This document shows, one piece after another, positions 56,930-64,000 of a DNA stretch of 64,000 bases. Location: assembly GCA_023213395.1 (NCBI GenBank), contig CM041465.1:165733741-165797740 (forward strand), given 5' to 3'. This DNA comes from Cycas panzhihuaensis. Lineage: Eukaryota; Cycadophyta. Both the position numbers and the translations under genes were made by a program. The first letter of the stretch is position 1. Each line of letters starts with the position of its first letter. Under the pieces are notes generated by a model. The model searched no databases. It was not told the origin of the DNA and saw only the letters and a list, made by a program, of their open reading frames with translations.

Positions 56930-58900
56930 ATGGATCCTCTATATACTTATCCTAGGCAATCTTAGAGACTCCTTAGCTTTTCACTTGAAGACCCATCAAA
57001 ATCCTCTCTTCCTCCTAACCTTCCAATTTTTGAAGGTTATAAGATTTTTATTATTGATCATGACAATCCTCTTAGAACTCCAGACATTAATAATCCCTTT
57101 GAATATAAAGAAGAACCCGTCTTATATAAAGTCTCTATTAGAGAAACACTTCACCCATTTAAAAATGCCACTTTTGAAGGAAATTCCATCTCGTCTTTCA
57201 CCCATCTCATAGAACATAAGAAACCCTTGTCTCATGATGAGGGATATGAGGCATCCACAACATATCCCCTTCCTACTATGACACATCCCTTAAGCCTTAT
57301 CCCTATCTATACTAGCTCATATATCATTACCCAAGAGAGGGAAGACCATGTCTTAGCTCCTTAACCCTCTTTGTTGACTATAGACATTAACAGTCTTACT
57401 TAAGGCCCTTATGTTCCACCTCTTATGGCTTGGTAGCCAATCCCTTCTTTGGAGACCTCTCAAATAGGTTGTCAAGCTTCATTTGTTCCACCTATTTAAG
57501 GTACTTCATATCAATATTTCATACCTCCATTGCCTAAGATTGTCCCTCCTCCATAGAGAGAAAATCACCCTTTATAAGGTAATCCTTTAATCTAAGGCAC
57601 TCAACCATACCCTTTAACATTATATTGCTTGTAGCTCAACCATCCTTGCTCATCTTACCTTTATACATGCCAAGAGTAAGCCAACAAATTTCTTAATCAT
57701 TTCCTCCATACTCTTGGCAAGCTCCCATTTCTACCTATGATGCACCTCTTGTAGCTAACCTATAAGATCACTTTAGCCAACTTGTTGGCTATGGGTCATG
57801 CCCTCATTAGGCACCTTAACACCAAGCAAGTTTCACCCCCTAAGGGGTGCCTATACCTCATATACCTACTCTACCCTATTAAGGATTTGTTACGCCTTAG
57901 TCTTGCCCTTCTTATCCAACTTATTCCTCTTATCCCCAAGTAATAGGATACCTAGATCTAACCCAAGTAGCACCTCAACCATCTTCATTGCTTAGGGCTA
58001 AGAGATATTACATGGACTATAGAAGGATTCCCTTTCCATAAGAGATCCTTCTCTCTCCACTTCCCCCCCTTTTATCCTTAAATTGCCCAAATTTATAGGT
58101 GAGTCAACTCAAGATCTTCTGGCTCATGTTTAGGCTTTCACACTCACTTATATTAATTATATACCATACAATTATATTATGATATGACTTTTCCCCAAAA
58201 CCTTCAAGGTGATGCTTTGAAATGGTTCTATCGATTAAAGCCTACATTTATTTACTCCTTTCAGTAATTGGTAGATATGTTTGTCAGTTACTTTGATGTT
58301 GTTCATCCCTTTAACATGGGGATCGAATCTTTGTTATCCATCAAATAAGGAGTAGAGGAGTCTTTATACTACTTCATCTAACACTTCCAAGACCTAGTCT
58401 ATGCCTCTCAAATCCCTTTGGATGATAGTCCACTTTGTGATTTGTTTATTGGTGCCTTAAGACCTCAAGTCCATATTAAGGTCCTTAAAATAATGCCTAG
58501 ATCATATGAAGATGCCATTAAAAAATGATTTGCCTTTGAACCCTTTGAGATATAGGTAGGAATTTAAAAACTATCCAAACTATCTACCCCTAAGGACAAA
58601 CTTGACCCATTAACTAAAGTCAAACCTCCTTAGGGTGATTGTATAGATGATCACCTTACTTCCACCATTCAAGCATTAGAAAGATCAATTAATAGAAAAT
58701 TGTAAGTAGATCCTAATCCTAATCCTGAGACTAGTAGGAGGCCAAAATTATATAATCCATTAAACAAAAGGAGAACCAACCCTTCAATGTTGTTCCTCCC
58801 AAGAAGATACCATGGTACACCTACCACCAAGATGATACTCATGATCATGAGCAATATAATAAACTTAAAGCTATCCTTATACATGATTAATTAATGAGAA
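56930..58900 (+). pseudogene. Tat-C gag
   Basis: From the ATG at 56930 (MDPLYTYPRQS) a Pro-, Ser- and Tyr-rich N-terminal region runs to about 58030. The Retrotrans_gag domain follows at 58080-58560: IPYNY, GDALKWFYRLKPTFIYSFQ, LVDMFVSYFDVVHPFNMGIE, SLLSIK, DSPLCDLFIGALRPQVHIKV and SYEDAIKK. The knuckle WYTYHQDDTHDHEQY near 58810-58854 has C-x2-H-x4-H-x4-C spacing with both Cys now Tyr, each from a G-to-A change. Many Gln codons have become stops. It is the same family as Tat-M and Tat-A. Confidence 0.87.
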
Positions 58901-59099
58901 ACCTATCTCTAAACCTAATCGAGATAAATTAATTTATAAAGACTCATTGCCTGACCACACTAAAAAGACCTCTTAGGATAAAGACGAGGCTAAAATTTAA
59001 GATGATCATGAATCCTTAGACTTAGAGTCTAAACCAACGTTTAAGTACTCTCCTCTTAAAAGGAACAACACTAGAAAAAATAATCCTCAAAATAAATTA

Positions 59100-59640
59100 C
59101 CTATAAATGGAGAAGAGCCCAAGAAAACTATCAATATGGTAGAAGCCTACAAAGCTTCTACCTTAGCTAAATCCCATGACCTTGACATTCCACTCAAGGA
59201 TAAGTCCTCAAATTCACCCCCTTAATTGCCCATCAGGCCTATTCATTTTAGATCTATACCATAACTTACTAAATAAGGATCCTTTTTGTTTATAGAAGAG
59301 TTGAAGACCATTCTTGCAAGAATTTCATTTATAAACCTTTTAAAAAGTTGTCATGATTAAAGGCAACTCCTTTTAGACAACTTAGGAGTTCCTAAATCTA
59401 GTTTTCTTGGAAACCTTATCATTGCCTTAGATCCTAATATTTTGCTAAATGAAAAAAAATGAAATCACAATGAGACCATCCCTTTTTACATTGAAATAAT
59501 AAAATATAACATTAAAATTAAGAGATGATGTAGTAGAAGAAGGATCTTTCATCAATATTATACCATTGCATCTCTTAGAAGATTTGGAAAATTTAGCTTT
59601 TGAACTACTTGATTGGGCTTGTTAGGGCTATGACAAGAAC
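59100..59640 (+). pseudogene. Tat-C protease region
   Basis: The plus strand reads NMVEAYKASTLAK, PIRPIHFRSIP, GSFLFIEELKTILARISFIN, IPFYIEIIKYNIKI and EEGSFINIIPLHLLEDLENL near 59537-59596. Each block has a counterpart in the Tat-M protease ORF (36517-37065) in the same order. Frameshifts lie near 59520 and 59600. Confidence 0.82.
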
Positions 59641-60760
59641 CAAAAAAACTTCAATAGGACAAGTAACCCTCCCTCTTACTTTAGTAGGTAAGACCATCAT
59701 GTCCAAAGTCACCATCATTGACTTTAATTTGGAATTCAACATGCTCCTTAGTCAACCCTAGATTATCCAAATATTAGTGGTTTGCTCTTCACTCTTCAAT
59801 ATACTCAAATTTGTCCATGAAAGAGAGCTTAAAGTCATTAAACACAAGAATAAAGCCATATAAAAATATATTCCATTGGTTGAAACCATTCAAGAAGAAG
59901 GAGATTCTTTATCTCCTTTTGTCTCATTAGGGTTTGGTCAATATTTTGATATCAAGTTCATGCTCCAACCCTTTCATGACGAAGTTAAACCAATTTATAT
60001 GATTACTACTATTCTTCTGTAAGACACTTCTCCCTTTAAGTAATAAGAATATGAGCTGGTACATGTCCCATATTTGATGTCTAACTCCCTTAACTATGTT
60101 ATGGCCTAATCAAACATACCATCATAATTTGATATATTAGCACAACTTGATTGGAGCTTCCACATTCAAACACCCCCTTTACAAGTAATGCCCTCTCTTA
60201 CAAATGTTATTCCTTTTGAATCAGTTCCTCCATTGCCCCAATCAACTACCATAGATGAATTCTCTCACACTCATCTTTCTAAGACCTATTCTCTCCCAAA
60301 GACCATTCTCCAACTAGACCATTTTGAGAATGATAAGGTAATTCTTAAATATGTAGTAAGTTCCTCTCTTAATCTACTACTTAACCATCATAAACTAGGT
60401 TTTACCAAATGTATCTAGTCAGACGCATCCTTATCCGCCTATGACCATTAAGTCATTCCTCCTTCATTTCTTCTCAATCTAATTCCATCTCATTTTGAAG
60501 AATGAAAGACCACACTAATTGAGAATATCATCGATATCAACCTAAGGACTCAAGAGGACCCTAAAGTGATTCAGGTTGGTACTAATTATTCCCTTTCTAA
60601 AGTTGAATAATTACACCACCTCTTTATCAAGTTTTCCTCCATTTTTGCATGGGACTATTATGATATGAAGGGGCTTCACCCTAATGTTGTAGTTCACAAT
60701 ATCACTACCATACCATGGCCTAAATCTAAATGTAAAAAATAGAGCCCCATTCATCCACGA
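59641..60760 (+). pseudogene. Tat-C protease-RT linker
   Basis: An open piece at 60188-60418 contains LDHFENDKVILKYVVSSSLN and NHHKLGFTKCI, matching Tat-M at 35704-35300. SSIFAWDYYDMKGLHPNVVV near 60634-60695 marks the run-up to RT. Confidence 0.75.
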
Positions 60761-61370
60761 CTATCTGTCACCAACAAACAGAAGTGGAAAAACTTCTTAA
60801 GGTAGGATTTATTGAATTAATTGATTATTCTCAATGGGTATCTAACACCATCCTTATCATGAAAAGGAATGATTCTATTCATATTTTCATGGACGTTTAT
60901 GATGCAAATAACTCCTATCCCAAAGATAATTTTCCAATCCCCTTCATTAATTAAATCTAAGATTAGATTGTTAATTTTGAACTAATATCTCTCATGGATG
61001 GTTTCTTAGGCTATAATCAAATACTTATCTCTCTTAAAGACTACCTTCACTGCCCCTTGGGGTATATTTATTTATAAGGTTATTTCCTTTGGTCTAGTGC
61101 AACTTACCAATAGGTCATGGTATTCATCTTCCATGATTTATTAGGATGTACTATAGTAGTATACCTTGATGAGATGCTTGTTCTATTATATCATCAAGAA
61201 GACCACATTCATGACCTAAGAATCATTTTTAAATGATGTCAAAAATACTAATTTCATTCAAACCCAACAAGTGCATTTTTAGGGTGAATGATATTTACAA
61301 AGATATCCCTCTTTAAGTCTTTAGGTAATATGGCCTTAGAAGAGTGAAGGATATCTTGGGACTAATGGAT
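60761..61370 (+). pseudogene. Tat-C reverse transcriptase, cut by copia-D
   Basis: Motifs in order: VGFIELIDYSQWVSNTILIM (60808-60860), IHIFMDVYDANNSYPKDNFP, ISLMDGFLGYNQILISL, then VVYLDEMLVL near 61153-61182. The active-site box reads YLDE, so the second catalytic Asp is lost. HDLRIIF and a decayed NPxKC-like block follow. The sequence ends at the outer edge of the copia-D LTR near 61371; the rest of RT lies beyond the window. Confidence 0.85.
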
Positions 61371-61732
61371 TGAAGGATGTTGAGATGCAAAGCAAGACTA
61401 CAATAATGAGATCATTGTGTGTGAGTTAACCATAACCATTGAATATTAGGTGGTGTTAAAAAACACCAGGGAGGTATTCCCACCCCATTTATAGGTTATT
61501 TAGGGAGGCAGCAAGTGTCTCAACCCAACCTGCATATTATCCAAAATAATTTAAATTAATATTAAAAAATATAATTAAAAAATAGAAACACGTACCTTAA
61601 GGATAATGGGTTGACATCTGGTGGATCTAAGAGGCTTGTTGTATGACTCTAGGTGCCCTATGGAGCCCCAAAGGTGGCTTTAAGGGGCCCTAGGTGCATA
61701 ACTTCATAGGTACATTGGGGGTTATCCCAACA
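61371..61732 (-). repeat. 3' LTR of copia-D
   Basis: The minus strand starts TGTTGGGATAACCCCC right after the purine tract. The outer end near 61371 is inferred from the length and layout of the copia-E LTR, to which it is distantly similar (for example the AGGGAGGCAGC and CAACCCAACCTGCATATTA region). The partner LTR is outside the window. Confidence 0.6.
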
Positions 61733-61747
61733 TTCTCCCCCATAATG
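61733..61747 (-). other. Polypurine tract of copia-D
   Basis: The minus strand reads CATTATGGGGGAGAA, identical over 15 bases to the tract of copia-E at 51994-52008. Confidence 0.85.
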
Positions 61748-61749
61748 TC

Positions 61750-64000
61750 CAATGTAAATAACTCTCAAGCTTTCTCTAAATTTTTGGAATTTGACTTTGC
61801 CCAATGCCTTTATAAATATATCTGTTGTTTGGTCTTCAGTGCTACAATAGGCCAATCCAATTTCTTTTGTTTGTACTAGTTCTCAAATGAAATGATGTTG
61901 AGTCTTGATGTATTTTATTCTGTTATGGAAGACTGGATTCTTTATCATTAGGATAGTTCTCTGATTGTCACACTAAATTTTGGTGGGACCTTTCTGTTTA
62001 AGCTAGAAATCTTGTAGCTGCATTCTCAACCAAACTAATTCACATGCACTTACTAATGTTGCTTTGTATTCTGCCTCAACTATAGATAAGGAATCTGTGT
62101 TATTTCTTTGTGCTCCAAGTTATGGCTGATGATCCCATACCGAACATATAACCTATTGTAGATTTTCTATTATTAATATCTCTTGCCTAATCTAAGTCTA
62201 TATAGCCAGTTAACTAAAATTTTAGAGAAGCTTTATAGTATAGCCCATAATCTAGAGTTTCTTTGAGATATCGAAGAATTCTCTTGGTTGCTTACTAATG
62301 AGAGGTGTTTGGATCTTACATAAACCTAGATACAACATTAACTAAGTGTGTTATATCTAGTCGAGTAGATGTTAACTATATGAAACTACCAATAAGTTAT
62401 ATGTAAAGTGTTAGGTTAACTGATGTAGAGTCATCTATCTTAGAGAACTTGATTCCTATTTTAACTGGGGTTACCAATGATTTACAATCAGACATCTTAA
62501 ACTTTTGTAATAAGTCTAAAGTATATTTGTATTGGGAGATGAAAATTCCCTTCTTATCTTGCCAAACTTCCAAACCTAGGAAGTAATGCATAAGCCCCAA
62601 ATCTATCATCTTGAATTCTTTACACACAGCATCTTTGAATTGATGTAATAAGTGAGAATCATTTCTAGAATATACAAGGTCATCCACATAAAGTCCTATA
62701 ATTAGGATTGAATTTCCCTTAGTTTGAATATATAGGTTAGGATCTGCTTAAGATCTTTCAAATCCTTGATCTCTGAAATATTTATCTATGTGGGAATACT
62801 AAGCCATGGGTGCTTATTTAACCATAGAGTGCCTCTTTTAGTTTATATACTTTGTTCTTTTTCCCCCCTGACTTCAAAATCAAGGGGTTGAGTGATATAG
62901 ATATCCTCTTTAATGTAGTTATTGAGGAAGGCATGTTTGACATCCATTTGGTAAACTTTCCAACCTATTTGATTTGCTAGGCTTATCATCATTCTAATAG
63001 ATTCCATCCAAGTAATAAGGACAAAAGTTTTAGTATAGTCAATGCCTTCTTTTTTAGCATACCCCTTAGTAACCAACCTAGTATTGTATTTGTCAATAGA
63101 ACCATTTGAGCAAAACTTGGTCTTGTAGAACTATTTTGTACCAATAGTATTTTTCTTTGGAGGTAAATCAACTAGCTCCCATATGTCATTCTTAACAATG
63201 GAGTTGTATTCATCTTCCATTACTTTTTTCCAACATTTATGTTGATTGGCCTCATCAAAGGTTTGAGGCTCATGAGTCTCTAATACTTTGCTTATTAGGG
63301 AAAAATTAACCCTATGTGAGTGCTTGGATCTACAATTATTATCCAAGATATTACCCAAGTCATGATTTTGATGAGCCCTTTTTGGTAAGTTTTATGGTGG
63401 AGGTTGAGATGAAGTTCGTCCCCACTAGGTTCATTGATGCTTCTCTCAGAATTAAACATAGGAGGTATATATTTAGTTTTGGATAATATATCAAACTTTA
63501 TTGCAATGCCCTTTTCCTTTTCTTGAGTGTATTAATAGTAGTTGTCTTCTTAGAACTTAACATCCCTTCTTAACATGACCCTTTTTGATTTGGGGTCATA
63601 AGCCTTGTATGACTTGGATGTTTCACTATAACTAAGGAAAATACATTTGATGCTATGATCATCCAATTTAGATCTTTGTTGATCAAGAATATGAGCATAG
63701 ACAAGGCGTACAATTACTCTAAGATGATGTATGTTTGGTTTGTAACTAATCTAAGATTCTTTTGGAGTTTTCCACCTAAGAGCTTTGGCAGAGCACCTAT
63801 TGAGTAAATAAGTAGCCATGTGTACTACTTCAGCCTAAAACTCACATTCTAAACTCTTGTCCTTAAGCATACACCTATCCATTTCAACTATAGTGTAATT
63901 TTTCCTCTCTACTACACCATTTTATTATGGGGTGTAGGGATTAGTAAACTGTCTTCTAATTCCATGGTATACACAATAATCCTTGAATGTATTGGAGATA
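61750..64000 (-). pseudogene. Copia-D pol: integrase, RT and RNase H (5' part outside the window)
   Basis: From the right edge leftwards on the minus strand: integrase core with YCVYHGIRRQFTNPYTP and NGVVERKN near 63980-63900, its tail with ATYLLNRC and KCIFLSYSETSKSYKAYDPK, then RT with SIVKNDIWELVDLPPKKNTI near 63195-63135, YAKKEGIDYTKTF, QMDVKHAFLNNYIKEDIYIT near 62960-62900, MDDLVYSRN at 62687-62661 and YFLGLEVWQDKKGIFISQ. RNase H and the C-terminus end with EDQTTDIFIKALGKVKFQKF near 61838-61780. It has stops and frameshifts but is complete in domain order. The run ends at a purine tract and LTR. Confidence 0.92.

Noticed and set aside
60761-61370. Independent host gene encoding a reverse transcriptase
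   Set aside because: Gag, protease and linker of the same Tat family precede it in order, and it is full of stops.
1-64000. A new defence, biosynthetic or signalling system
   Set aside because: No cluster of intact non-transposon genes exists in the window; every well-supported coding region belongs to an LTR retrotransposon.

Overview
This window is intergenic plant DNA built almost entirely from old, decayed LTR retrotransposons. I found no intact host gene, no rRNA gene and no functional tRNA gene. Primer sites of the plant tRNA-iMet type (TGGTATCAGAGC), Ty1/copia and Ty3/gypsy pol of plant lineages, and heavy stop-codon decay suggest a seed plant with a large repeat-filled genome. A gymnosperm would fit, but that is inference. 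Coding remnants carry many TAA/TAG/TGA stops and frameshifts, and paired LTRs have clearly diverged, so these are old insertions.

The main structure is a nest that can be read from target-site duplications (TSDs). The oldest layer here is a plus-strand Tat-like gypsy element (Tat-C; flank 10865-12177, then gag-protease-RT at 55831-61370). Copia-B (12178-55825, TSD CTTTG) lies in it. A minus-strand Tat-like element (Tat-M, 14511-50261) lies in the copia-B gag. Tat-M was then hit three times: gypsy-1 in its RT (21911-34483, TSD GTCAC), a short gag-only element in its gag (37512-39905, TSD ATTAG), and gypsy-2 in its 5' LTR (42334-49463, TSD AAAAC). Gypsy-1 is split in its RT by copia-1 (25604-31329, TSD AACAA), giving five layers. 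Copia-E (51702-55121, TSD GGAAG/GGAAA) sits in the distal part of copia-B, and minus-strand copia-D (61371 to beyond 64000) interrupts the Tat-C RT.

The left 11 kb is a separate mosaic: the 3' half of a plus-strand copia (copia-F, 1-2330), the gag and probable long 5' LTR of another minus-strand Tat copy (Tat-A, 2542-7560), an LTR end near 7905, a long AT-rich stretch without genes, and a second LTR end near 10356.

Points of most interest: three gag-only non-autonomous elements in one window; an LTR in the 37512-39905 element with primer-binding sites facing outward on both sides and pol III A/B-box-like motifs; an antisense coiled-coil ORF remnant in Tat-M; and 21-bp minisatellites at matching places in the LTRs of two gypsy families. 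All boundaries, alignments and translations were read by eye.
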